A stretch of 13,379 nt of DNA from Alphaproteobacteria bacterium (GTDB taxonomy: Bacteria; Pseudomonadota; Alphaproteobacteria; Caulobacterales; Caulobacteraceae). The notes beneath the pieces are model-generated. The model saw only the letters and a list, made by a program, of their open reading frames with translations, was not told where the DNA came from and ran no database searches. Shown in pieces: positions 1 through 7,338 of this stretch (positions are counted from its first letter, which is position 1; each line of letters starts with the position of its first letter). The translations under genes were made by a program, and so were the position numbers. The stretch is taken from assembly GCA_028869395.1 (NCBI GenBank), contig JAGWSE010000215.1, positions 1-13,379 on the forward strand, read 5' to 3'.

Positions 1-1619
1 AGCGCCTTGGTCCCGGCCGCGTCGATCTCGGCCTGCGAGGCGTGCGCCGGGTCCGTCGAGAGGTGGACCACGTGGCGGCTCGTGACGGGGGTCCCATCGT
101 CGGCGAAGGTCTGCACGGCCAGCGCCGGCTGCCCCGCCACCGCGGCGCCGTTGACCCGGAGCGTGCCGCCCGGCGCCAGCGGCGTGAGGTGCTCCACCGT
201 CGAGGAACCGTCCGCCAGGGCGTAGGCGTGGATGTAGTCGATCTGCATCTGCGCCGGGAACTTGGTGGGGTCGGGATTGCCGCCGAACCCGCCGATCGCC
301 AGGTTGGCGATCAGGTACATGGGATTGGTCCAGGTGGCGGGGGTGGGCGCGCTGAACACGGCCTGGTCGTCGTAGTAGAAGGTGATCGTCTGCGGCGTCC
401 ACAGCATGCCGTAGGTGTGGAAGCCGGTGATGTCGCCGGTCTTCAGCACGTTGGAGAAGGCCGCCGCATTGCCGGCCCCGCCGTAGCCGCGCACGAAGTC
501 GAAGGGGTTCTGGGCGGCGGTGTTCTCGGTGATGTCGGCCTCCACCCCGCTGGGGTTCGGGTCCGGGGTCATCCAGAAGGCGGGCCAGGCCCCGGTGGCG
601 GCCGTGGGGATCGCCATGCGGACTTCGAAGTAGCCGTACTTCTGCTCGAAGATCCCGCGCGTATCGATCATCCCCGAAGCGTAGCCGCCGCCATAGGCGT
701 AGCCCTGCAGGTCGGAGGGGATCTGCGAGGCGGTGATCGTCAGGACGCCGTTTGAATCGGAGAACGGGTTGATGCCGAGCGGATGGTCGGCCGTGCCCTG
801 GAAGTTTGCGTCGATGTAGCGCTGCTGCTCGCCGTTCTGCAGCAGGGAATAGTTCCCGGCGTTGTGCGGGTCGTAGCCGAAGTTGGTCTGCCAGGTCCCG
901 GTGTTGGTGGAGAAGTCGTACTTCTGGAAGCTGTTGAACTCGTCGTCGAAGGTCATCGGGCCCAGCGTCGAGCGGTCCAGCGGCAGCAGCATCTGCTGGG
1001 CGGTGAAGGCCGCCGGGGTCACGCCCCGGAAGGTCAGGGTCTCGTTGGGATCCAGCTGCAGGACCACGTCGGGGCCGACCTGCGTCATGGCGGCCTGCAC
1101 GTCGGCGAAGCTATGGAAACTCGTCCCGATCAGCTGGATCTGGTCGCCGGCGTTCCAGTTGTAGACAACGTCATTGCCCTCCCCCACCTTGACCATGAAG
1201 GTGTCGGGGCCGGCGCCGCCCACCAGCACGTCGTTGCCGCCGCCGCCATAGAGGGTTTCGCCGGGGTCGGCGCCGGCGATGATCAGGTTGTCGAGGCTGT
1301 TGCCCGCCCCGTACACGTTGGCGCCCGAGAAGGTCAGGTTCTGGACGTGGTCCGGCAGGGCGAAGTTCGTGTAGGCGACCACCGTCTTCACCCCGGTCAG
1401 GCCGGAGGCGACCTGCACGAGGTCGGTGGGATCCTTCACGTAGAAGATGTTGTCGCCGTTCGACCCGATCAGGACGTCGCCGGTCCCGCCGTTGGAATCC
1501 ACGCTGGAGGGGCCCGCAGGCGCCGTCAGGGTCTCGCCCCCCGCGGAGGTCCCATAGACGTTCTGGGTCGGCGAGGCGCTCTCGGGCATCGGCTGCCCGA
1601 GATAGTTGTCGTAAGGCAC
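1..1619 (-). CDS. GH16 family glycoside hydrolase with N-terminal RTX-type repeats (C-terminus outside window)
   Basis: The reading frame is open for about 539 codons on the minus strand and runs off the left edge. Residues 43-60 and 123-145 hold glycine/aspartate-rich RTX-like repeats (for example GGGGND at 125-130), followed by a short beta-rich region ending near residue 205. From about residue 210 the sequence is a GH16 jelly-roll domain: TFDDEFN, then YGYFEVRMA, then the catalytic ExDxxE motif with E360 (nucleophile), D362 and E365 (acid/base), and later PMYLIANLAIGG. The family hydrolyses beta-glucans or galactans; the exact substrate cannot be read here. There is no signal peptide, which together with RTX repeats suggests type I secretion (inference). 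The start is GTG at 1619, with GGGAG eight bases upstream and an in-frame TAG seven codons upstream. A further C-terminal domain begins after about residue 470. Confidence 0.88.
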   Translation of the reverse strand, partial: MPYDNYLGQPMPESASPTQNVYGTSAGGETLTAPAGPSSVDSNGGTGDVLIGSNGDNIFYVKDPTDLVQVASGLTGVKTVVAYTNFALPDHVQNLTFSGANVYGAGNSLDNLIIAGADPGETLYGGGGNDVLVGGAGPDTFMVKVGEGNDVVYNWNAGDQIQLIGTSFHSFADVQAAMTQVGPDVVLQLDPNETLTFRGVTPAAFTAQQMLLPLDRSTLGPMTFDDEFNSFQKYDFSTNTGTWQTNFGYDPHNAGNYSLLQNGEQQRYIDANFQGTADHPLGINPFSDSNGVLTITASQIPSDLQGYAYGGGYASGMIDTRGIFEQKYGYFEVRMAIPTAATGAWPAFWMTPDPNPSGVEADITENTAAQNPFDFVRGYGGAGNAAAFSNVLKTGDITGFHTYGMLWTPQTITFYYDDQAVFSAPTPATWTNPMYLIANLAIGGFGGNPDPTKFPAQMQIDYIHAYALADGSSTVEHLTPLAPGGTLRVNGAAVAGQPALAVQTFADDGTPVTSRHVVHLSTDPAHASQAEIDAAGTKA

Positions 1620-1632
1620 TGTCGGAGCTCCC
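1617..1632 (-). promoter_or_regulatory. Ribosome binding site fixing the GTG start of the GH16 gene
   Basis: On the minus strand GGGAG (1632-1628) lies eight bases before GTG (1619-1617). The in-frame stop TAG at 1640-1638 rules out a longer N-terminus, and the first in-frame ATG is codon 11 with no comparable Shine-Dalgarno sequence. This supports the GTG start. Confidence 0.6.
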
Positions 1633-1710
1633 GGAGACTAGCTGGGCTGCACAACAAGGCAACCACGGCCTCGGTTCGGTCCGGCGCGGCTCGATCACGA
1701 AAATTTCGGT

Positions 1711-1726
1711 CCAGCCTGCCGGCTGG
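1711..1726 (-). terminator. Possible terminator hairpin after the nitronate monooxygenase gene
   Basis: CCAGCC (1711-1716) and GGCTGG (1721-1726) form a 6-bp stem with a 4-base loop. It starts 14 bases after the NMO stop codon in the sense of minus-strand transcription. Downstream on that strand is only a short A/T stretch (AAATTTT), so the U-tract is weak. It could equally be an incidental GC hairpin. The rest of the 120-base gap to the GH16 start has no clear promoter. Confidence 0.35.
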
Positions 1727-1739
1727 AGCTTGGCGGCCC

Positions 1740-2744
1740 CTACTCGGCGGCGAGCGCCAGATGGCGATGGGTGAGCGCGAACTTGCCTTCGAGCGCCGCC
1801 TTAGCGGCCTCGTACTCGTTAGAGAACCGGGCGATGAGGTCCGCGGCGGAGGGCGCATCCTTGATCGCGCCGATGCCCTGGCCGCAGCCCCAGATGTCGC
1901 GCCAGGCCTTCGCCTTCGAGTTGCCGCCCGAGCCGAAGTTCATGGCCGAAGCGTCCGAAGTCGGCAGATTGTCCGGGTCGAGCCCCGCCGCAAGGATCGA
2001 GGGCTTGAGGTAATTGCCGTGCACCCCGGTGAAGAGGTTGGTGTAGACGATGTCGTCGGCCCGGCTCTCGACGATCATCGCCTTGTAGCGCTCATCCGCA
2101 TTCGCCTCCTTCGTCGCGATGAAGGCCGAGCCTACGTAGGCCAGGTCCGCGCCCATCGCCTGGGCTGCGAGGATCGATGCGCCGTTGGCGATCGCGCCCG
2201 ACAACGCGATCGGGCCGTCGAACCACTGCCGAAGCTCCTGCACGATGGCGAAGGGGGAGAGCCTTCCGGCATGGCCGCCGGCGCCCGCCGCGACCGGAAT
2301 CAGGCCATCGGCGCCCTTGTCGATCGCCTTGCGGGCGAAGGTGTCGTTGATCACGTCGTGCAGCACGACGCCGCCGTAGGAATGGACGGCGGCGTTGACG
2401 TCTTCCCGCGCGCCCAGCGAGGTGATGACGACCGGCGCCTTCCACTTGGTCGACAGCTCAAGATCCTGTTCCAGCCGATCGTTCGTCTTGTGGACGATGT
2501 GGTTCACCGCGAAAGGCGCGGCGGGCGTGTCAGGATGGTCGCGGTCCCAGGCGGCCAGCTCTTCGGAGATCCTGTGCAGCCACTCGTCGAGCATGGAAAT
2601 CGGCCGAGCGTTGAGCGCGGGGAAGCTGCCGACGATTCCGGCCTTGCACTGGGCGATGACCAGATCCGGGTTCGAAATGATGAACAGCGGGCTTCCAATC
2701 ACCGGCAAGCGCAGTCGGTCGCGGAGCACGGGCGGCAGGGCCAT
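1740..2744 (-). CDS. Nitronate monooxygenase (2-nitropropane dioxygenase family)
   Basis: A 334-residue FMN-dependent TIM-barrel protein. It matches the nitronate monooxygenase family in length and in motif order: N-terminal LPVIGSPLFIISNPDLVIAQ, a central GAGGHAGR with H158 as the likely catalytic base, SGAIANG in the phosphate-binding part of the barrel, and GADLAYVGSAFIATKEA. Family members oxidise alkyl nitronates to carbonyl compounds and nitrite; some detoxify propionate-3-nitronate. The physiological substrate here is unknown, and paralogues of this fold are often misassigned. The ATG at 2744 has AGAGGA seven bases upstream. The open frame extends back to 3089, but that part overlaps mutA antisense and has no family resemblance. 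The gene is divergent from mutAB, sharing a 125-base control region. Confidence 0.87.
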   Translation of the reverse strand: MALPPVLRDRLRLPVIGSPLFIISNPDLVIAQCKAGIVGSFPALNARPISMLDEWLHRISEELAAWDRDHPDTPAAPFAVNHIVHKTNDRLEQDLELSTKWKAPVVITSLGAREDVNAAVHSYGGVVLHDVINDTFARKAIDKGADGLIPVAAGAGGHAGRLSPFAIVQELRQWFDGPIALSGAIANGASILAAQAMGADLAYVGSAFIATKEANADERYKAMIVESRADDIVYTNLFTGVHGNYLKPSILAAGLDPDNLPTSDASAMNFGSGGNSKAKAWRDIWGCGQGIGAIKDAPSAADLIARFSNEYEAAKAALEGKFALTHRHLALAAE

Positions 2745-2869
2745 GGAGCAGTCCTCTGTATAGGTATGATTTACAACGTACGCAGAAGCTGGCCGTAGAG
2801 GCAATCCCCAATCCGGGACTTCCCTCGCGGGAACTTGACGCCCCCGCCCCGCCCGGCCCATCTGCCCGC
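2745..2869. promoter_or_regulatory. Divergent control region between nitronate monooxygenase and mutA, with an inverted repeat
   Basis: This 125-base spacer must hold promoters for both directions. Its left half (2755-2785) is relatively AT-rich and the likeliest promoter site, but I cannot assign convincing -35/-10 pairs. TTCCC-tcgc-GGGAA (2820-2833) is a perfect 5-bp inverted repeat about 36 bases before the mutA start, a possible operator or leader hairpin. The last 30 bases before mutA are C-rich and contain no Shine-Dalgarno sequence. Confidence 0.35.
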
Positions 2870-4288
2870 ATGGCCGACAGCGTCCTATCCGTTCCCTTTC
2901 CCCCCGCCAGTCGCGACGCCTGGCGCGCCCTCGTCGAAAAGACCCTGGGCGATGCGCCGTTCGAGAGCCTCCGCAAGTCCACTGCCGAAGGTCTCTCCAT
3001 CGACCCGCTCTACGAGGAGGCGCCCGCGCCCGCCGCGTTCCCGACGCGCCCCTTCTCCGAAGACCGCCCGTGGGACATCCGGGTGGCAAGCGCCCATCCG
3101 GACCCCTTTGCGGCCAATGGCGAGATACTTCGCGACCTTGAGGGCGGCGCAGCTTCCGCCGTCATCGACATCGATCCGGCCGGCCACCATGGCGTGGCGA
3201 TCGGCTCGGCCGAGGATCTCGCCCGCACGCTCCAGGGTGTTCGACCCGAATGGGCGACCGTCGGCCTGAACGCCGGCTTCCTCGGTCCCCAGGCCGCCGA
3301 TTGGCTGAACGCCTTCGCCAAGGCCTCGCCCGGCGCACTGCTCGCCTTCCACCTGGACCCGCTCTCCGCTTTCGCGGAAGCGGGAGAGAGTCCCGGACCG
3401 ATCGAAAGTCACCTCGTGAGCGCCGCGACAGTGGGCGTCCGCCTGGCGGACACCTATCCCCAGGCGACCCTCTTCCTCGCCTCGGGTCGCGTGGTCCACG
3501 AGGCCGGCGGCGGTGAGGCGTTCGAGCTAGCCTTCGCAGTGGCCGCGGGCCTGACTTACGCCAAGGCCCTGACGCGCGCAGGGCTCCCGCTGACCGACGC
3601 CTTCGACCGGATCACGCTCGGCGTCTCGGTCGACGCGGACTACTTCGTGAGCATCGCAAAGCTCCGCGCTGCGCGCGCCGTCTGGACTCGCGTGGCCCAG
3701 GCCTGCGGGGCGGAAACTCAAGCCCGCGTCGAGGCGCAGTCTTCGCACCGGATGCTGACCGCGCAGGATCCCTGGACCAACATGATCCGGCTGACGGCCG
3801 CGGGTTTCGCGGCCGCGGTCGGAGGCGCGGACGCCATCAAGCTCGGGAACTTCACCGACGCGATCGGGCTCCCCACAGCGTTCGCCCGCCGTCAGAGCCG
3901 CAACATCCAGCTCGTCCTCATGGAGGAAGCGCACATCGGTCGAGTCACCGATCCGGCGGCAGGCTCGGGCTATGTCGAATCCCTCACCCAGGAGATCGCC
4001 CGCGCGGCCTGGGCCGCCTTCCAGGCGATCGAGGCCGACGGTGGTGTCGTCTCAGCTCTTTCGACCGGTCACATCGCGCGGCAGGTGGAAATGGCCCTCG
4101 CCGCACGCCCCGAGCCGAAGATCGTGGGGGTCACCGCTTTTCCACCTGAAAAGGACACGCCGGTCGAGGTCGAGCGACCCACGCCGAAGTCGGTGGCGGC
4201 GCCGACGCCACGTCTGCCTGGACCGGACAGTCACTGCCCCCCTCTGACGGCGATCCGCCTCGCCGCGCCTTACGAGGGTTCGAAATGA
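2870..4288 (+). CDS. mutA: Methylmalonyl-CoA mutase small (beta) subunit
   Basis: A 472-residue protein that pairs with the catalytic large subunit encoded immediately downstream. The N-terminus (FPPASRDAWRALVEKTLG, then GLSIDPLYEEAP) and the C-terminal half of the barrel (ADAIKLGNFTDAIGLPTAFA, RNIQLVLMEEAHIG, DPAAGSGYVESLT, about residues 320-375) are typical of MutA. In heterodimeric enzymes the small subunit is catalytically inactive and structural. The classical Propionibacterium subunit is about 640 residues and ends in a degenerate cobalamin-domain-like fold; this one stops after the linker, so that domain is absent. The ATG lacks a Shine-Dalgarno sequence, but the family-like N-terminus begins right after it. 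The stop overlaps the mutB start (ATGA), implying translational coupling and equal dosage. Confidence 0.92.
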   Translation: MADSVLSVPFPPASRDAWRALVEKTLGDAPFESLRKSTAEGLSIDPLYEEAPAPAAFPTRPFSEDRPWDIRVASAHPDPFAANGEILRDLEGGAASAVIDIDPAGHHGVAIGSAEDLARTLQGVRPEWATVGLNAGFLGPQAADWLNAFAKASPGALLAFHLDPLSAFAEAGESPGPIESHLVSAATVGVRLADTYPQATLFLASGRVVHEAGGGEAFELAFAVAAGLTYAKALTRAGLPLTDAFDRITLGVSVDADYFVSIAKLRAARAVWTRVAQACGAETQARVEAQSSHRMLTAQDPWTNMIRLTAAGFAAAVGGADAIKLGNFTDAIGLPTAFARRQSRNIQLVLMEEAHIGRVTDPAAGSGYVESLTQEIARAAWAAFQAIEADGGVVSALSTGHIARQVEMALAARPEPKIVGVTAFPPEKDTPVEVERPTPKSVAAPTPRLPGPDSHCPPLTAIRLAAPYEGSK

Positions 4289-6444
4289 GCGCCTTCCCCG
4301 ATTTCACGAAGATCGCTTTCGACTCCGAAGCGCCCGCCGCCGCACCGCCCTCGGGGCCGCCGTGGGTCACGCCGGAGGGCATCCAGGTCAAGCCCGCATA
4401 CTCGCCGGCCGACTCCCTGGGGATCGCTGCGGCCCAAGGTTACCCTGGCCTCGCTCCGTTCGTGCGCGGTCCCTATCCGACCATGTACCTGACCAATCCG
4501 TGGACCATCCGCCAGTACGCGGGCTTCTCCACGGCCGAGGATTCCAACGCCTTCTATCGCCGCAACCTGGCGGCGGGGCAGATGGGCCTCTCCATCGCCT
4601 TCGACCTCGCCACCCACCGCGGGTACGACTCCGACCACCCGCGCGTGAAGGGTGACGTTGGCATGGCGGGCGTGGCGATCGATTCCATTCTCGACATGCG
4701 GACGCTGTTCGACGGCATACCGCTCGACAAGATGAGCGTGTCCATGACCATGAACGGCGCGGTCCTGCCGGTCATGGCTCTCTACATCGTGGCCGCGGAA
4801 GAACAGGGCGTCGAGCACGCCAAGCTCTCGGGAACGATTCAGAACGATATCCTCAAGGAGTTCCTGACTCGGAACACCTACATCTACCCGCCCGGCCCCT
4901 CGATGCGGATCGTCTCCGACATCTTCGCGTGGACATCGCGGGAGACGCCTCGGTTCAATTCCATCTCGATCAGCGGCTACCACATGCAGGAGGCCGGCGC
5001 GACGCTGGACCTGGAACTCGCCTACACGCTCGCCGACGGCATCGAGTATGTGCGCGCCGGCGTGGCCGCAGGCCTGCCGGTCGACAAGTTTGCTCCGCGC
5101 CTGTCGTTCTTCTGGAACGCCGGCATGAACGCCTTCATGGAGATCGCCAAGCAGCGCGCCGCGCGCCTCCTGTGGGCCAAGCTCATGAAGGAGGAGTTCG
5201 ACCCGAAGGACGCGCGCTCGCTGTCGTTGCGCGCCCACACCCAGACGAGCGGCTGGAGCCTCGCCGCGCACGACGTGTTCAATAACGTGGCTCGGACCGC
5301 CATCGAGGCCATGGCGGCCGTCGGCGGGCAGACCCAGAGCCTGCACACCAACTCGCTCGACGAGGCGCTTGCCCTTCCGACGGACTTCTCCGCCCGGATC
5401 AGCCGCAACACCCAGCTTTTCCTCCAGCTCGAGAGCGGCCAGACCCGCGTCATCGATCCCTGGGGCGGCAGCTATTACGTCGAGCGGCTGACCGCCGACC
5501 TCGCCGCCCGAGCGCTCGAGCACATCGCCGAGGTGGAAGCGCTGGGCGGCATGGCCAAGGCCATCGAGGACGGCCTGCCGAAGAGCCGCATCGAGGAGGC
5601 CTCGGCACGCACCCAGGCCCGCATCGACTCCGGCCACCAGACGGTCGTCGGCGTGAACCGCTACCGCCCCGGAGGCGCCGACGAAATCCCGGTCTTGAAG
5701 GTCGACAACACGGCCGTGCGTGAGCGTCAGCTCGAGAAGCTGCGCCAGCTCAGGGCGGAGCGCGATCCCGAAGCCGTGCGCCAGGCGCTCGAGGCGTTGG
5801 CCAATGGTGCGGCCGGCCGCGCAAACCTGCTGGAGCTCTCGGTGGCGGCGGCCCGCGCCAAGGCGACGGTGGGAGAGATCTCGGCGGCCATGGAGAAGGT
5901 CTTCAACCGTCACAAGGCCCATGCCGACGCGGTCAAGGGCGTCTATCTGCGCGAGTCCGGCGAAACGCCCGCCGCCCAGCGCGCCAGAGAGATGGTGGCG
6001 GCCTTCACCCAGGCCGACCGCCGCAAGCCCAAGATCCTCATCGCGAAGATGGGTCAGGACGGGCACGACCGAGGCCAGAAGGTGGTGGCGTCAGGCTACG
6101 CCGACCTCGGGTTCGACGTGGTCATCGGCGACCTCTTCCAGACGCCGGCCGAGACCGCCGCCCAGGCCGTATCCGACAACGTCCACGCGGTCGGCGCCTC
6201 GTCGCTGGCCGCTGGCCACCTGACGCTCGTGCCGGAGTTGAAGGCGGAGCTCGCCAAGCTCGGTCGGCCGGACATCATGGTCGTTGTGGGCGGGGTGATC
6301 CCGCCGGAGGACTTCAAGGCGCTGGAGGAGATGGGCGTCGCTGCGATCTTCACGCCCGGCACAGTGATTCCCGACAGCGCCGCGGTCCTGCTTCAGCGGC
6401 TGAACGAGCTCCTTGGCTACGCGCAGGAGCAGGCCGCGCAGTGA
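4285..6444 (+). CDS. mutB: Methylmalonyl-CoA mutase large (alpha, catalytic) subunit
   Basis: A 719-residue adenosylcobalamin enzyme converting (R)-methylmalonyl-CoA to succinyl-CoA, the last step of propionyl-CoA entry into the TCA cycle. The N-terminal TIM barrel contains RQYAGFSTAEDSN, LSIAFDLATHRGYDSDHP and SVSMTMNGAVLPVMA. Y78, R196 and H233 fall at the positions of the Propionibacterium active-site residues Y89, R207 and H244 with a constant offset of 11. The C-terminal cobalamin domain (about 585-715) starts KILIAKMGQDGHDRGQ, in which H594 of the DxHxxG motif is the lower axial cobalt ligand. The length is normal and all key residues are present, so the enzyme should be active. It overlaps mutA by four bases upstream and the DUF3574 gene by four bases downstream. 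No mutase chaperone or epimerase gene lies in the window. Confidence 0.97.
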   Translation: MSAFPDFTKIAFDSEAPAAAPPSGPPWVTPEGIQVKPAYSPADSLGIAAAQGYPGLAPFVRGPYPTMYLTNPWTIRQYAGFSTAEDSNAFYRRNLAAGQMGLSIAFDLATHRGYDSDHPRVKGDVGMAGVAIDSILDMRTLFDGIPLDKMSVSMTMNGAVLPVMALYIVAAEEQGVEHAKLSGTIQNDILKEFLTRNTYIYPPGPSMRIVSDIFAWTSRETPRFNSISISGYHMQEAGATLDLELAYTLADGIEYVRAGVAAGLPVDKFAPRLSFFWNAGMNAFMEIAKQRAARLLWAKLMKEEFDPKDARSLSLRAHTQTSGWSLAAHDVFNNVARTAIEAMAAVGGQTQSLHTNSLDEALALPTDFSARISRNTQLFLQLESGQTRVIDPWGGSYYVERLTADLAARALEHIAEVEALGGMAKAIEDGLPKSRIEEASARTQARIDSGHQTVVGVNRYRPGGADEIPVLKVDNTAVRERQLEKLRQLRAERDPEAVRQALEALANGAAGRANLLELSVAAARAKATVGEISAAMEKVFNRHKAHADAVKGVYLRESGETPAAQRAREMVAAFTQADRRKPKILIAKMGQDGHDRGQKVVASGYADLGFDVVIGDLFQTPAETAAQAVSDNVHAVGASSLAAGHLTLVPELKAELAKLGRPDIMVVVGGVIPPEDFKALEEMGVAAIFTPGTVIPDSAAVLLQRLNELLGYAQEQAAQ

Positions 6445-6890
6445 GGTTCGCCCCCATCGTCCTTGCGCCGGTCATGCTGCTGGTCCTGACCGGCTGCATC
6501 GCCATCGATGCGAAGGGCGGCCCGGTGGAGGCGGTCGCCTGCTCGGCCGGCGAGGCTCGGCAGGACGTGGCCCAGATGATCTTCGGCCGCAACATCGGTG
6601 AGAGGCTGGGCGTCAGCGACGAGGATTTCTCCCGCTTCCTCGAGGAGGTGGTGACGCCCCGCTTCCCCGACGGTGTGACGGTGCAGGATTCGCAGGGCCG
6701 CTGGCTCTACAACGGCGTGCAATATCGAGAGCCCGGCAAGATCGTGACGCTGATCCTGCGCCGTCAGAAAGATCGGGCGAAGCTCGGGGAAATCGCCGCC
6801 GCCTACGAACAACGCTTCCACCAGGACGCCGTGCTGATCCTGGTGCATCCCGACTGCGTCATGTTCCACATGGCGAGGAAGGCCGGCTAG
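6441..6890 (+). CDS. DUF3574 domain lipoprotein
   Basis: A 149-residue protein beginning at GTG (6441) that overlaps the mutB stop as GTGA. The N-terminus is a lipoprotein signal: a basic residue, the hydrophobic stretch FAPIVLAPVMLLV, and the lipobox LTGC with C19 as the acylated cysteine. The mature part matches what I know of DUF3574: MIFGRNIG, then VSDEDFSRFLEEVVTPRFPDG (about 58-78), TVQDSQGRW, REPGKIVTLIL, and a final region of YEQRFHQDAVL. The function of DUF3574 is unknown; it is a small periplasmic or membrane-anchored domain. There is no separate ribosome binding site, so translation probably relies on coupling to mutB. Whether it has any link to cobalamin or propionate metabolism is untested. 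The gene ends 19 bases before an IS remnant. Confidence 0.82.
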   Translation: MRFAPIVLAPVMLLVLTGCIAIDAKGGPVEAVACSAGEARQDVAQMIFGRNIGERLGVSDEDFSRFLEEVVTPRFPDGVTVQDSQGRWLYNGVQYREPGKIVTLILRRQKDRAKLGEIAAAYEQRFHQDAVLILVHPDCVMFHMARKAG

Positions 6891-6909
6891 CTGTCGAAGC
6901 TATGAAGGT

Positions 6910-7087
6910 TGTTCACTCGGGGCTGGGCTGAGAGGCTGGGGTTGCGAAGCACCAACTTCTAGCTCCGAAGGCCCCGAATGAACGTGCACAAGAATGCCCG
7001 CCTGACGCCGTTGGGTCGAGAGGCGATGATCTCGCGCATTGGTGCATGGCTGGTCGGTCAAGCGAGCCGCGGCGGCGTCGGGTGCAT
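6910..7087 (+). mobile_element. IS481-type element remnant: left end plus frameshifted start of transposase
   Basis: The ATG at 6978 opens MNVHKNARLTPLGRE, the characteristic N-terminus of IS481-family transposases. After residue 21 the frame must shift by one base to continue the similarity (from 7042: VHGWSVKRAAAASGA, the first helix-turn-helix region), and then a TGA stops at 7087. Similarity ends there, so well over 80% of the transposase is missing. The AT-poor leader from TGTTCACTCGG (6910) looks like the left terminal inverted repeat and untranslated leader of this IS group, from memory only. No right end is visible. The element is dead. The open frame 6978-7238 is therefore not an intact gene. 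Confidence 0.68.
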
Positions 7088-7192
7088 GAAGCGCACCGAG
7101 CCGTCCGCCGCGACGGTCTGCGCCAGGATCTGGGTCAGCCGAACAACGGTCTCCGGATCGGTGGTCAACGGCCGGATTTCGAACCGGTTCAT
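7058..7192 (-). pseudogene. 5' stub of a GNAT-family acetyltransferase gene
   Basis: On the minus strand an ATG at 7192, with a GAGG sequence five bases upstream, encodes 44 residues before a TGA at 7060-7058. The peptide MNRFEIRPLTTDPETVVRL, followed by AQTVAADGSVRFMHP, resembles the start of GNAT N-acetyltransferases, where a segment like GGSVGFMHPL precedes the acetyl-CoA domain. After HP (near 7079) resemblance stops, exactly where the IS481 fragment ends on the other strand. The catalytic domain is absent, so the gene is broken. The call rests on a short N-terminal match remembered from the family, not on a search. Confidence 0.5.
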
Positions 7193-7244
7193 CGCCCCCT
7201 CACACGAACCTTCGTTCAATTCAGGTTACGGCGCTTGACGAGGC

Positions 7245-7270
7245 GGAACAGCCCTCGGATGCGCGGGGTT
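7245..7270 (+). promoter_or_regulatory. Candidate EcfG (general stress sigma factor) promoter upstream of SOD
   Basis: GGAAC (7245-7249) and GGTT (7267-7270) are separated by 17 bases. This resembles the alphaproteobacterial EcfG/SigT consensus GGAAC-N16/17-cGTT with one mismatch. It would give a leader of about 60 bases before the SOD start. A short degenerate motif of this kind can arise by chance in GC-rich DNA, so this is a hypothesis. Confidence 0.33.
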
Positions 7271-7292
7271 GGGCGATATGCCTGGTTTCCGT

Positions 7293-7308
7293 GCGCGCAT
7301 CTGCGCGC
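7293..7308 (+). promoter_or_regulatory. GC hairpin in the SOD leader
   Basis: GCGCGC (7293-7298), a 4-base loop ATCT, and GCGCGC (7303-7308) form a perfect 6-bp stem. It lies 30 bases before the SOD start codon and 19 bases before its GGAGG. There is no following T-run, so it is not a terminator. It might protect the transcript or bind a regulator, or have no role. Confidence 0.3.
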
Positions 7309-7338
7309 CTGCTCATTCCCTAGTTCCGGAGGTCTTCG

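Noticed and set aside
783..2798. Long plus-strand open frame (671 codons) antisense to the GH16 and nitronate monooxygenase genes
   Set aside because: It crosses two genes and their spacer, has a biased Gly/Val/Arg composition and no recognisable domain; typical of GC-rich antisense frames.
2745..3089. N-terminal extension of nitronate monooxygenase to 3089
   Set aside because: It overlaps mutA antisense, is low complexity, and the ATG at 2744 has a good ribosome site and a family-like start.
4270..6066. Minus-strand open frame of 598 codons opposite mutB
   Set aside because: mutB is unambiguous with all catalytic residues; the antisense frame is His/Arg/Gly-rich and resembles no family.
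7206..7217. LexA-like box (GAAC-cttc-GTTC)
   Set aside because: The alphaproteobacterial box needs GTTC-N7-GTTC or GAAC-N7-GTTC spacing; here the gap is four bases.
7206..7224. A second EcfG-like promoter (CGAACC ... GGTT)
   Set aside because: The -35 lacks the leading G and the spacing is too short; the match at 7245-7270 is better.
6978..7238. An intact 86-residue gene
   Set aside because: Only the first 21 residues match IS481 transposase; continuation needs a frame change, and the rest is antisense to the GNAT stub.
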